Positions 34,416-46,720 of a stretch of DNA of 64,000 nucleotides are shown here, in pieces. The notes beneath the pieces are model-generated. The model ran no database searches. It had not been told where the DNA came from and was given only the letters and a program-made list of their open reading frames with translations. Source of the DNA: Prinia subflava (taxonomy: Eukaryota > Chordata > Aves > Passeriformes > Cisticolidae); NCBI RefSeq assembly GCF_021018805.1, contig NC_086248.1:63311985-63375984 (forward strand). Reading direction: 5' to 3'. Position numbers and translations under genes: made by a program. Numbering within the stretch: the first letter of the stretch is position 1; every line of letters starts with the position of its first letter.

Positions 34416-34626
34416 CACGTCCTGGGGTCCATCAGGCCTGGTCAAGGGAGGGGATTGTCCTGCTCTGCTCTGCACTGGTGCAGCCTCCCCTCAAGTCCTG
34501 TGCATGGTTTTGGACACCACAATATAGAAAAGACATTGAGCTATCAGAGACCGTTCAAAGGAGGGCAACAAAGATGGTGAAGGGCTTTGATGGGAAGGTG
34601 TATGAGGAGTGTCTGAAGTTCCAGAA
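34416..34626 (+). mobile_element. CR1 LINE fragment (RT C-terminal region)
   Basis: About 210 bp. The blocks CCTGGGGTCCATCAGG, CAAGGGAGGGGATTGTCC, AAAAGACATTGAGCTATCAG and GGAGGGCAACAAAGATGGTG correspond in order to the last third of the CR1 reverse transcriptase frame. Both ends are truncated. Confidence 0.87.
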
Positions 34627-34904
34627 GAGATTACTCAGACCACCTCTAATTCAGTCTTAAGGCTTTGGTATCAGCTTTAAAATTCAGTTTCTCTTCTTGT
34701 GTCTAATAGTAAATTCTTGAATCAATAACTTGCATTTTGTCTTGGACTAACATTGGTCAGATAATTAAGAAAGCTAATTCCTAGCACAGAGTCTAAATGG
34801 CTCACCTTTCTTCTGTGACTTCAGGAAGTAAACAAATTCCAGTAGAGGCTTCTAAACAAAAGACCTAATTTTCAGGTGTTCTGAGCATAAGTAGCTTCTC
34901 TGAT

Positions 34905-35160
34905 TCAGAGGGTCACTGAGCTGGAAAGGGACCTTTGGGGATCACCTACTCCATGCCCCCTGCTCAGAGTAAGGTCAACAAGAACAGGTTACCCAAGACC
35001 TTGTCAAGCTAGATTTTGAATATCTCAAAGGATAGCCACTCTTCCTGGCTTTCTTCCAGTGTTTGACAACCCTCACAGTACAAATATGTCCGTATTTCTT
35101 GGAGTTTCCCATGTCTCAGTCTGTGCCAATTGACACCCCTTTGACTACGGGCATTATTTG
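34905..35160 (-). mobile_element. CR1 LINE 3' end, reverse orientation
   Basis: Reads as the complement of a CR1 tail: GGAAAGGGACCTTTGGGGAT, CTCCATGCCCCCTGCTCAG, TTCCAGTGTTTGACAACCCT and CAGTCTGTGCCAATTGACACC. It lies opposite to the CR1 piece 280 bp upstream, so they are separate insertions. Confidence 0.85.
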
Positions 35161-37639
35161 TACTTGGAACTGCTTAACACAAACCACACCAGTAGAGACC
35201 TGCTGCTTTACTTGTGGCAGCCCTTCTTGTGGGCCTTCACACTGCCTGTCAGGCTCAGCTTCAGATGGGCCTCGGTTTCCCTAAACCCATCTCTGAATGC
35301 TTGGATAGTGTCTCTATATGTCTCCTGGGTAACCTGCCCCATTCCCCACCTCGAGTACCCTTCCTTTCTATGGCTGAAATTTCTTCTTCTTGGTCAGAAG
35401 CAACTTGTCCCTTCTCTACTTGTTCCTTGTTGCCACCTCCAGCCCTGTCCCAGCATCCCAGTCAGGAGGAGGACAACTGGGGGCACCAGGGCAGCCTCAG
35501 GCCCTTGCACCAGGCACCTCTTGGGAAAAGGATGAGATGAAGCTGGGATGGGAAATGAACATTTGGATGGGGATCATGCCCACTGCGGGAAACCAGGGTC
35601 AGCCAATGCTTCATTAAAATTCTTCATTGTAACACTTTTTATTTTTTATACTTTTCTTTTCAGACAAAGTAACTTTACAAATTTAGCAAAACATGTGAAT
35701 GTTTGTCAATCATTTCTGTATTATATGCCAAGAAAATTCACCCATCTATACAAAGTAGATTGAGGAAGTATTTTTTATCTATTACATGTCTGAAACTAAC
35801 TTGATGTATCTTACCCTTTTCAACCCTGATTCTGATATTGCCAAAACAAATTCTGATTTTGATATTGCCTGTTCCAAAGTGGAAATTTACTCTATTTTTA
35901 ATTCTAGATTGTAATGTACTTTTTAAAAAAATTCAAGGTATTAATAACAGTACTTTGATATGGATTTTTCAAAATAGATGATCCTGGCAAAGCTCATGGA
36001 ATCCCTTTTAAATAAGCTCAAATACTAATCAGTGTATATGGTCTGTAAATCTCATGAACTTCCACTTTGAATGGTTGTAAATCTTTTTGTTTTCTAACAT
36101 ACATTCTACAAAAAGGTAATACATCAAGAACCAACACTTTTTTAAAGAAAATGGCTAAATACATACCTCAAACTGAGTCAAACCTGGATTTCTTCAAATC
36201 TCTGAAAGCCATGGATTTCAGAGAGGCTTTGTCAGAAATAAAATGGGGATTGAGAATGTGGATAAAGCAGCTTTCAGATGAAGAGCCACATACTTAGCTT
36301 CATTTTTAGCTTTACTTTAACTTAGTTTTATACGTATCTCTGATGTTTCCCTGTGAAAAAAAAAGGTGTTATGTGCATTTCATCACACAGTCAGTAACAG
36401 AATTATTACTTCTGTTAAAATATAGGTACAGCTGAATGGTAATTGCAATACTTATGAGGATTTCCTATTCAAATTAATATAAAGGAGTTAGCCTGAAAGT
36501 CCTGTGGAGAGGACCAGTTGTACATCTTGTCTTACATATGGAAGTATGTGACAAAATAGAAATTACCCAAGTGATCTTACCTTGACATCAAAACTTTGTG
36601 TAGGTTATCTTTTTTACCTAGCCCTATTCTGCATGAAATAGTCCAGAATATAGAGTGAAAAAACTAAAAGCTCATATAGATAAATGGAAGACCTCAGCAA
36701 AAAGGATATTACTCAGATTTCTGGGCTTATATTTACAGACCAGAGGGGGAAACAGTGGTCTTTGTTTTCCCATTTAGCACAATGGCGTTGGTGATACAAA
36801 CTTTGGAACCACACCTTCCCTCCAACTTGTTAGTTTACATTTAGGTCACACCTGGCACATGACTTCTCCAGATGTTTAGTAGATATTTAAAAGAAACAAA
36901 CCAACTTTTCTTGCTGCAATAACACACAGAAAAAATTAGGTCCCTGGGGAGTAATCTTCTGGTTTTCCAATTTATATTATCCTTTGGCCACTTTATTGTG
37001 TAGTGCTATATATTTTCCTTGGTGGTAGTGAGAGATGTGTTCCCTTTTCTCTTAATCGTACTTCAAAAAATAATGCAAATTAGGTCACGACCCTGAAGTC
37101 AAGAAATTTCTCTAGTCGGTGATTGAGCAGGCTGATTATTCAGTATGGTTTTTTAAAGCCTTTGCAATGGAGTAAGATTTTGCTTAGACCACAATTCAAA
37201 GCCATGGATATTTGTGTCAAGGCCTTCTGTAGGACATCTGAGCTTCCCAGTTTTGCATGCAACACAGACCACAGCCATTTCAGGACACAGCAGCTCATTG
37301 CAAATAGTTACTGGTGAACTCAGAGCTGTGCACTTGCTCATTTACACCAGTCACCAGTTGTAACTTAAGCAACCCAGCAGACTGTTCATTACTTTCTTTT
37401 TCTCCCAGCCACTCAAGCTTTAGAACTTGATTACTCTAGAAGCGTCATGATATCACTGAAAGCAGAGATCTTCCAAAAGACTGTAAAGCCTACACTGGGT
37501 AAGTAACTCAGCATGAATCCCAGAGCTCCTGCAAAGAAGTTAATTCAGCTGTTGCAAGTATAACCAGAAAACTAATTCAGAAAGGCAGAGCAGAGATGAG
37601 TAACTGAGCTCAATGTAGGATATCAATAGAAATAATACT
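35161..37639. other. Non-coding stretch with a GC-rich start
   Basis: The part up to about 35560 is GC-rich with overlapping open frames on the + strand (longest 125 codons at 35158-35535). None shows a domain, and the region directly continues a CR1 copy, so it may be repeat-derived. The remainder is AT-rich and unique. Confidence 0.45.
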
Positions 37640-38030
37640 TATTTTTTAGTTCTGGTGTCCACATTTTACAGCATTGATGAACTTGCAAAGGTACAAGGAA
37701 GAGTCACAGAAACTGTCTGATTACTGAGGGAAATGTTTTACAGTGAGAGTTAAGGAGCTCATTCTATTTAGTTCATCAAGAAGCATGCCAAGAGATTAAT
37801 TAATTAATCATAGTATATAAGTACTTTCATAAGAAGGTCTCAGCAGTTACTGAAGGCCTTTAAATGTAGTAAAGAAAGAATAAAAACATCAGATGCTGAA
37901 AACTGTTCCAAGAAAAATCAGGTGACAAATCAAGCACAGATATTTGCTAGTGAAGGTGATTAACCATATGAACAACATGCCAAGGGAAGAAATAGACTCA
38001 ATCTCCTGATGTCTTCATATCACAATACCT
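37640..38030 (+). mobile_element. Ancient CR1/L3-like LINE remnant
   Basis: A diverged match to the end of the CR1-clade reverse transcriptase frame. TTCTGGTGTCCACATTTTAC, GGTACAAGGAAGAGTCACAG, AAGGAGCTCATTCTATTTAG, GTATATAAGTACTTTCATAA and GTGATTAACCATATGAACAA follow in the expected order. It is much more degraded than the other CR1 copies in the window, consistent with an amniote-age insertion. Confidence 0.62.
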
Positions 38031-41000
38031 TCTAGAAAATGCAGCTATCTCTTTGGAAGATACGAACTCAAAAAAAGAAAAAAAAAAAAAAAAGTAAATT
38101 ATTAGGAAAAAAACCTAATCCTTTCTCTTAGATAGTTTGGTGTAACTGTGGCTTAATGACATCTGTAAATTAATATGTGTCTGAAATGTAGGTGGGGAAA
38201 AAAACAGACCAAAAGAGCAACAGACAAAGCCAGAACACAAACTGGGAACACAGCCCACTGCCAAGCCAAGAGAGAGCTGTATGGGATAAGTGCTGATTAG
38301 AAAAGAGCTCAGAGCTTCATGGAAAGATAGCATCTTACCACATTTGATATTTGTTGTACTGAAGTAAAGAAGCTTTTGTAATTTTTTTTTTTAATACATA
38401 TAAATAGGGTTTTCACATCAATTTCTCTTTCCTTCTGACTCAAACTACTCAATGGAATCTGGATTTCTGGCTAACTGCTCAAGTCAGAGAAAGATAACAT
38501 TAAGTTTTATAGGCTCAGTACATAGAGTTTTATAGGGAGTAAGAGGTACAATTCAGAGGCCTGTGATCTGACAAGAAACTTTCATGATCTCAGTCTTTTA
38601 GTCCTTTAGTGAGTCTATGAGTTCTCTGAGTATTTGTTGATATGTCTTTCCTGTTTAATATAATATATTTGAATTAGTGGCTACAACACTTAGCATACAA
38701 CTTTTGCATTCCTAATGCTCTTTTTTGCAACTTGACATTGAGGGCATATTGAAAGTAGTAGGAAGGTGTTCATGCAGTCAAAGCTGATACAGCAAAAGAT
38801 CACTGAAGTTCATTTGTTTTCCCTTCATCTTTATAGTGCATCATCATTTCCCTGGCTACTGAAGAATTTAGTTTTCTTTTTACAATATTGATGGCTCCAG
38901 AGAGTTTTGCGTTACATTTGACAGGGATTGTTTTGGTTACAGGATCCTTGTTCCTCTATTAGAGCTGTGCCCAGCTGAGATGTACCCTTAGACTGGGCAG
39001 ATCACCATTCTGTGTTCCCACTGAACTCATCTCACTTTCGGTCTCTTTAGAGACTTCGTGAACTTGGCTGTTTTGAAGTATAACAGAATGACACTAATTC
39101 ATTAAGGCAGAGTTCATTGGATAATATTTCTATGATTTATTTGATTATTTGTTTGGGTTTGTGCCTTAAAGTATTTGACAAATCATTCATGACAAGATTT
39201 GACAAACTCTGTAAAGCTCACCAAACTTTGGTGTTTGCTTTGCAAAACATTGGTTTAGATACTAATCTAGTACCTGTGTTAAAATGAAGAGCCAGGGATT
39301 TCCATGGACCCAGCAGTGCACATCAAAATATTCCTGTTACTACTTCTCACCCACAATGCAGATACAAGAAATATTTGACTGAATAACAGTGTTAGTTTAG
39401 AAAACTTAGAAGAGGGGTTTTGCTGCACTTTCCAATACTCATGGTTACAGCTGCACAGGACAGGATCAGTCTTCTTCCCGTATTTCAGATGATTCTAACT
39501 CAGTTTCCAAAAAGTAAGGTATATTAGTCAATTCTGCATGCTGCTCTAACCAGATGCCTGTACATATTCTGGTGCTGGGTCACCAAAGCCTTTGAACTTC
39601 CAAGTCCATTTGTTCTCTCTCATTCCAAAAAGACACGTTTTTAAACAGGCAGCTCTTCCAGCTTAACCTTGGTCCTGACTGTCAGGTGTGTCTTTTGGGA
39701 CTCTTGACTATTAATCCACTGTAAGAGTTTGCAGCCAAATGTTCATTTCTTACACCTGTGCAAGGCTATTCCTTCCTTGGCAAAGCCAAAAGGCAGCATA
39801 AATCCATGTTAACTATTCTGTTCATGGGTTAACAGGAAAAGTTTGGGTCTCTCAGTAACAGTTGTAGTGGCTCTTAAAGGCTAGAGAAAGGAGATGGAGA
39901 TACAGATTTATTTTTATGCCAATAATGTGAATAAATAGAATGGACTAAATTCAAGGCTCAAATGGGTTGAATAAGAAAATACCATTTAAATTGTAAAACA
40001 GCTCTTGAAATTCTACAGAGTGGAATGTTCCCATGATTCTTAACCAAAAATACAGAGGTAATGAGGGTGCTAATAATATGGTTTCCCACTTTTATCCTTC
40101 TGCAGTGATGACTTTCACATCACTGATAGGGATGCTAGAAAAAGAGTTGCATGACTGCAGTCTGCAATTACATCGTTTAAGCAGTGTTAACTTTTATAAT
40201 ATTTTTCTCCAATAATCTGTAATGGAATATAGATTATAGTTAGTTCATGCAAATCTATGACTGTCAATAGGTAGAGTCTGGCACAGCAGATATCTATTTC
40301 AGTTATGTTTTAGACTGCATTGCATAACAGGATCTGCGGTCTTTTGCTACTTGTATCATCCTTGCTGTTATGAGACATCTTTCACACTATTCATATTCAC
40401 ATCTTGTACAATCTGAAATACATCAGTCTTGTATATCTTCCACAGCCAATATGCAGCTTAGCATTATTAAACTGATTTGCTGGGGTGTTTGATTCATGCA
40501 TATAGAAAGCATTCTGTGGGCTCTCTGAAGATGGGGATTTCCAGTCCTTAGAGAATTTTGAATTTGTTTTCAATGAATTCGGATAATTCATTGGGATTAT
40601 CTAAATATTCTGCACCTTTCAGACAAAGCAGATCTTAAACTACTGAAAATAAAATAAACGCTGATTTAATTCAATAATTTCAATTTGGTTTAATAATATA
40701 TACAATGCTCATGTAAAGTATTTAAGAATAAAGACATTGGACTACATTTTGACACTATCCAAAAAAAGACAATTTGAGTCCATCACAACTTTGTTGCTTT
40801 ATTTTTCTTTAAAACTGAATTTCAAAACTTTTCAAAAAAAGACTGTGTTTTTGTAAGTGGTTGACATTTTCTGGTTGTTCAACCAGAACTCTTCCAGCCA
40901 TCCCTAGTTAATGTCCTCAGAAAGAAGCCAACAGAACAGGAAGACAATTAGTCACTTATCATGAGGTGTAACGTACTAAATGGGTTTATCACAAGAAGAA

Positions 41001-41224
41001 ATTAATATTCCTGAGTACCGTATTATATTTATTTTAAGACTGATTGAAAGGTGATCTATCAGTATGTTAGGGTCTGCAAATAGAGACAGATATCTCTTCA
41101 TGGTATCATTTTAGTCTAGTTTGCTTAAGAGCATTGCAAAGCAGCTGCTGCAGTTCAAGATGTTTTTTATTATTATTTTGTGCTAAGCACTTGAAGTCCT
41201 ACTTTGAAAACTCAATAGGTAAAC
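38031..41224. other. Non-coding stretch
   Basis: AT-rich unique DNA with a poly(A)-rich tract near 38070-38092 and no supported gene. Confidence 0.55.
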
Positions 41225-41645
41225 AGGGACCTCCTGAGGCTGTAATCATCCAACCCCTTTTCTCAAGCAGGGTCACTTAGAGCAGGTTGCCTAGGTCCAT
41301 GCACTGTTGAATTTTGAGAATCTTCACAGATGGAGACTCCACAGCCTCTCTGGATAACCTGTTCCTGTGTTTGATCACCTTCACAGTAAAAGCATTGTGT
41401 TCAGTTGTGTTCAGATGGAATTCCATGTTTTAATTTGTGCACATTGCCTCTAGCCATGAGCATTGCTGGAAAGGGCCTAGATACCTCATCTTCAGTCCCT
41501 CCCATGTGGTATTTGTACAGTTTGGTAAGACCCCCTTCAGCCTCCTCTTCTCCTGAGAGAAGGAGCTGAACAGTCCCAGCTCTCTCACACCCTTTATACA
41601 GCAGATGCCCCAGGGCCAGTCATCTTTGTGGGTCTTCACTGCTTC
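41225..41645 (-). mobile_element. CR1 LINE 3' region, reverse orientation
   Basis: About 420 bp. In + strand reading it shows GGGACCTCCTGAGGCTGTAA, GGAGACTCCACAGCCTCTCT, GATAACCTGTTCCTGTGTTT, TCAGCCTCCTCTTCTCCTGA and CAGTCATCTTTGTGGGTCTT, the complement of the CR1 C-terminal coding part and 3' UTR in the correct order. Frames are broken. Confidence 0.9.
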
Positions 41646-44600
41646 TACAACGGGTACAACAGCACTTTTGTTTTACGTATCAGTGCTACAGCAAGCAGTT
41701 CAGTTTTGACTGCATGAGTTACATTCTAACTTAACTAATGTATTATAAGTGCTTCTTTTAATGACTTCTTGGAAGCAAATTACTAGTTAAAGCTAATCTG
41801 TGGGCAAAGCACTCTGCTGACTCATGTTACTTTGGTTTGTTTAAGTGCCTAATAGGTCTGCAATTGCAAGCATGGTACATGTAGAACATTTCAAGGATTT
41901 TCACTGGGGTCTTATTGACTTCAAACTACAATTACTCATCGACCAAGTGAAAGGCTCTGTGGTGGCATATGTTATTTGAAGGTGAGAATGACCCACATTA
42001 TTCTAAGGGGCTCTTCTTTCATGTTTTTTGTGTGTTTGTTTGTGTTGCTTTCATTATTATTACCCAGCATTATCCAAGGATCAGTATATCCATTCCCTGA
42101 ACATGTTGGTTTTTTTCTTTTTTAGTGTATCACTGTGTAACATTCTTAAAAACTAAGTAAACAGCATCTAGGTCAATAACCACAGTGTCTGAAGTTCCCA
42201 CAAGTAACAGCACTTTAGATTTGTGACTAACATATACATTGGTTAAGTTCTACCTAAACTGACCAGAGAAATAATGTTGGTGGCATCTTTCAAAAAAGAA
42301 ATACATACAGAACAGTTTCAGAGGGGAAAAACAACAACAACAACAACCAAAAAAAAAAAAAAAAAAAAAAAAACCACAAACCACAACTCTCTCTGAAGAT
42401 GAACAATCTTCAGTAAACAACCAGCCTGTATTTACATTATTCACCATTTTCACCCAAGCATTTTTTCATGTAAGATTTACAAGATCTGACGCTGGATAAA
42501 TAACTGTGGGGAACAGAAACCCCATTTACAGTGAGATTTGGAGCCATTTTATGATCTCAGTAAAAGATAATTTTTGAACATGCCTTGCATAGGAAACTAG
42601 CACTACTGTTTCCATGGCTGGATACATATTCTGCCTGCATTTCATTTAGGAAATAAACATGTGTTTCTTTACCACCCAAACTTTAATACATTTCAGGGGA
42701 GAATGGCTCTTTTTTTAACTGTGAGTCATTCTTTGCTAATTCAATCAAGATGGAGCTGACAAAATAATGAAGATTTTGGAGGTATTTTTACCATGTTTGT
42801 CACTCCACCAAATGACAGTGCAAAGTTCCCTTGTCTGAATTTTGATCAAATACTTACCAGGAATGCTAAGCCTTTCAGAATCCCATAGTACCTGTTTCAT
42901 GGCATGTGAGTTATTTGCTTTCATCTCCCCTTTACTGTCTAAAAGAGGATCTGAGGCTGTAAAAACTTCAATCCAGAGATTCATGCAGCTGTACATAACA
43001 GATCCTTCCTCTCTCGTCATTGCAGCACAACATCAAACCAAACAAAATGTCTCAGAAAGCTACAGTATTTGCAATGAGGCTGTCACAGATCTCCTTTTCT
43101 GCTTTTGAAAGAAGTGGCTAAATGCCCAGCACCTGCCTCCATACTGACATTTTCTGAAACACCAAGGTAAAAGAATCAACCTTTGTCAATATCATCTCTG
43201 TGATTTTTTAGAAACAATGAAATGAAAAGCCTCAGTCTCTATCCTCGGTTCTTGAATACAGGATTAAAATAAAGGACACATGATTTTATTGATTTAATGA
43301 GCGATAGAGGCTTCAGTGGAGCATTCCTTATGATTAGAGAACAAGCCGTGTTTGCAGGTCTCACAATGAGTTCTTCCCCATTTGCTTGGCTTTCCCCATT
43401 TCTGGAGAATTTGTTTATGTATTTGGCTGTTAAAATGACCCACAGAGTTCACTCCTGTGCTGCACGAAGCATTCAAATGCCTGCAGTGATTTCAGTCTGT
43501 CTCTCTCAACAGGGAAAGGAAGGAAGACTGAAGGGATGCAGCACAGTTCTGTAAACTAAAGAGATGAAGAAGAGCAGATAGGGAGAGAGAGAGGAAAAAA
43601 ACTTTTAAATTGTTAGATAAAACACAGCAACAGCAACAGGAATAGCACCTCCTACCTATGAAGTAGGCTGTGTGCAGAATGCATTAATCTTTGAGCATAT
43701 TTTATCAGATAGGAATCCCTCCCCCCAGCTATGAACTGAGATGTAAGCTAAAGGAGTTCACTCATAATGTTTTGTGGTAGATTGATTCATGAGCAGTGAA
43801 TTAATCTCCTTCCTTAGACCTTTTACCTTTGAATTGTGGGGGGTTTTTTCTTTCAGTATTCATATGATACAAAATGACATTTTCATATGGTAATCTCTCC
43901 TCCTTGTAGCATTGCTCTTCAAGATTAGCCAGAGGGATGAAACACAAAGAACAGTGACTTCCCAGGAAAACAAAAAAAAAGCCTACAAAAGGCAAAACCA
44001 AAACGAAAACTAAAATTCATTCCTTACTGTTGATTTGACTGTGTGATAGTAATAACAGAGTTACTGAGGCTTGGCGTATGTAAATTTAACAAAATGGATG
44101 TAGGTTTATATCATAAACACCTACAGTAATACTTCTGTAACTATATATGCACATAAATACATATAAATAAACCAGATATATACAGCATTTACTTTGCCTA
44201 CAAGTCAAACTTTCTCCATTCTCTTTAGTATTACTGACCGTGGACTTGAAATTTAGAAAGAGACGGTGCCTGGGCATCCAGTTCCCAAATCCTGCCCTTC
44301 CCCTCTCCCCATTTTGGTTTCCCCAAACTGAGCTGCTGTCCCTCTGCCCACCTCTATTACTCTCAGTAGACAAGTGAGTCTGAAACCAGGGGCAAAATAA
44401 TTTCTTCCCAATTATCTTAAGCCACACAAGATAACCTCTCTCTCTCAAGGGCAGATGCTAAAATATGCACAGAGTTCTGATGTCTAGACAGTTATGAAAT
44501 ATAGGTGTAGGGCTCTGCACATGGAGAAGAGAAATGCATCCCAAATGAAGTGTTTTTATTAAAGAAATATAATCACTGGGATAACTAATTTCGTCAATAC

Positions 44601-44777
44601 CACATAGTTAATTAAACCCATTATAGTTACTATTCCCATGGAGAGGAGGTCAGACAAAGCAGCCATCCCCCTGACTCTCCTGTGCTAACAAAAGAGAGAG
44701 AAATTAAATATATTAAACAATGCTTCTCATTCAGGAGTTAGCAAGATTCATTGAAAGGGCTTGAAACTAGATTTGAA
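41646..44777. other. Non-coding stretch with (CAA)n and poly(A)
   Basis: Contains (CAA)n at 42331-42347 joined to a 25-base A run at 42349-42373. Otherwise unique AT-rich sequence without a supported gene. Confidence 0.55.
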
Positions 44778-46720
44778 GGGGGGTGAGGATAAAACCAGGC
44801 TCACTAGAGATAAGCCTGGGGTAGCATGCCAGTGTTTGAGGGACAGTGTGCTAGCAAGGTCCTACAGTCTGACCTCAGTGGAGGTAAGGGATGGAGGCAC
44901 ACACACTGCAAAGACACAAGAGTTATTGATGTGTTAAGGACCAGAGAAGTCCCTGAGAATGGTCATGTAGAAGTTAGGGTTTCTCCCTCTAGGAAGGTAC
45001 TGGAAGGAATAGCCCAAGTGAAAGGCATCCATAAAACTGCACACAGCATGGGCAACAAGCAGGAGCTGGAAGTCCTTGCACACCAGGACAGCTCTGATAT
45101 AGTTGCCACCATGGAAACCTGGAGGGTTGACTTGCATTACTGGAGTGCTGCAGGGGATGATTAAAGTCTTCAGAAGTGTAGGCAAGGAAAGGGAGGTGAT
45201 AGAGCAGCCCTTTGTGTCAGGGAGAGTTTTGATTGTCTAGAGCTTAACAATGGTGATGACAGGGTGAGTGTCTATGGGCAAAGAATCAGGAGGAAGACCA
45301 ACAAGGCAGACACCCTGCTGGGAGTCTGTTATAGACCACCGAGCCCAGATGAAGAGGGAAATGAAATATTCTATGAGTATCTGGGAGAAGTCTCACAGCT
45401 GCTAGGTCTTGGTCCTGTGGGAGACATCAAGTTACTGCATGTCCATTGCACACATGATACAGTAGAGAGGATACACTCTAGGAGGTTCCTGGAGTGTGGA
45501 AGATAACTTCTTGACACAGCTGGTGAGGGAGCCAGCTAGGCGTGGCTTCCCACTGACCTGCTGGTTTTGAATAGAGAAAGACTGGTGCATGATGTGATGG
45601 ATGGTTTGTGGCCATCTTGGACAAAATGATCAAAGTTTTTGTTCCTTGCAGAAATAAGGAGGACATCAGCAGAACTGCTGCCTCGGATTTCTGGAGGGCA
45701 GACTTTGGCTGGCCTAGGAGACTGGTTGAGAGAGTGCCTTGGGAGACAGTCCTGAGGCAAAGCAGTCCAGCAATGGTGGATATTTCTCAAGAAAGGAATC
45801 CAAAAGAGATGTAGAGACTACTTGAGGGAGAAAAATGACCTGTCTATAAAGAGAACTTTGGCTAGAACTTGGGGGGGGGGAAAGAGTTTATGACTTTTGG
45901 AAGAAGCAGCAGGCAACCCAGGAGGACTGCAAGGATGTTATGAAGTTATTCAGGGAGAAAATTAAAAAAGCCAAAGCCCAACTAGAACTTAATCATGTTA
46001 CTGTGGTAAAAAATTGACTACATCCTCTCAGTAAGTTTGCACATGACACTAAATTGAGTAGGAGTGTTGATCCTCTGGAGGATGGGAAGGCTCTGCAGAG
46101 GGATCTGGACAGGTTGGATTGATGAGCTGAGCTCAACTGTATGAGGTTCAATAACATGAAGTGCCAAATCCTGCACTTGGGTCACAACCCCTGCAACACT
46201 GCAAGTTTGGAGTGGCTGGAAAGCTGCCCAGTGGGTGAGGCCATACCTTCAATCCTGTGTTCAGTTTTGGGCCCCTCACTAAAAGAAAGACATTGAGAGT
46301 GTCAAACAAGGGCAGCAAAGCAGGAAGGACTGGAGCACAGGTCTTGTGAAGAGCTGGGGTTCTTTACCCTTGTGAAAAAGGCCTTACCACTATCTATAGC
46401 TACCTGGAAGGAGGTTATAGCCAGATGGGGTCAGTCTCTTCTCCCAAATAACAAGAGAAAGGACAAGAGGAAATTACTTCTAGTTGTGCCAGGTGAGGTT
46501 CAGATTGGATACCAGGTGAAATGTCTTCACAGAAAGAGTTGATAGGCATTGGAAGAGGATGCCAAGGGAAGTAGTTGAGTCCCCATCCCTGGAGTTATTT
46601 AAAAGACACATAAATGTCCTTACAGATACAGTTTAATAGGGGACTTGGAGTGCTAGATCAACAGTTGGACTCAATGATCTTAGAGGTCTTTTCCAACTTA
46701 GACAATTCTATGATTCTATG
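44778..46720 (+). mobile_element. CR1 LINE, internally deleted: endonuclease kept, most of the reverse transcriptase lost
   Basis: The first part encodes the CR1 apurinic-type endonuclease in broken frames: MGNKQELEVLAHQDSSDIVA near 45049, the ETW motif and, at 45264-45506, KTNKADTLLGVCYRPPSPDE followed by VGDIKL, where the family has VGDFNLP. Further on, DFWRADFGWPRRLVERVPW (about 45685) and an EKIKKAKAQLELNH block are typical. The sequence then jumps at about 46016 to KFAHDTKL, the equivalent of the RT catalytic FADDTKL box, so over 1 kb of RT is missing. The 3' part ends with TTTTCCAACTTAGACAATTC and TATGATTCTATG. It is non-functional. Confidence 0.9.

Noticed and set aside
35158..35535. 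125-codon frame and several overlapping frames in a GC-rich segment
   Set aside because: Three overlapping + strand frames are equally open, which reflects GC content. The segment follows a CR1 copy and shows no protein motif.
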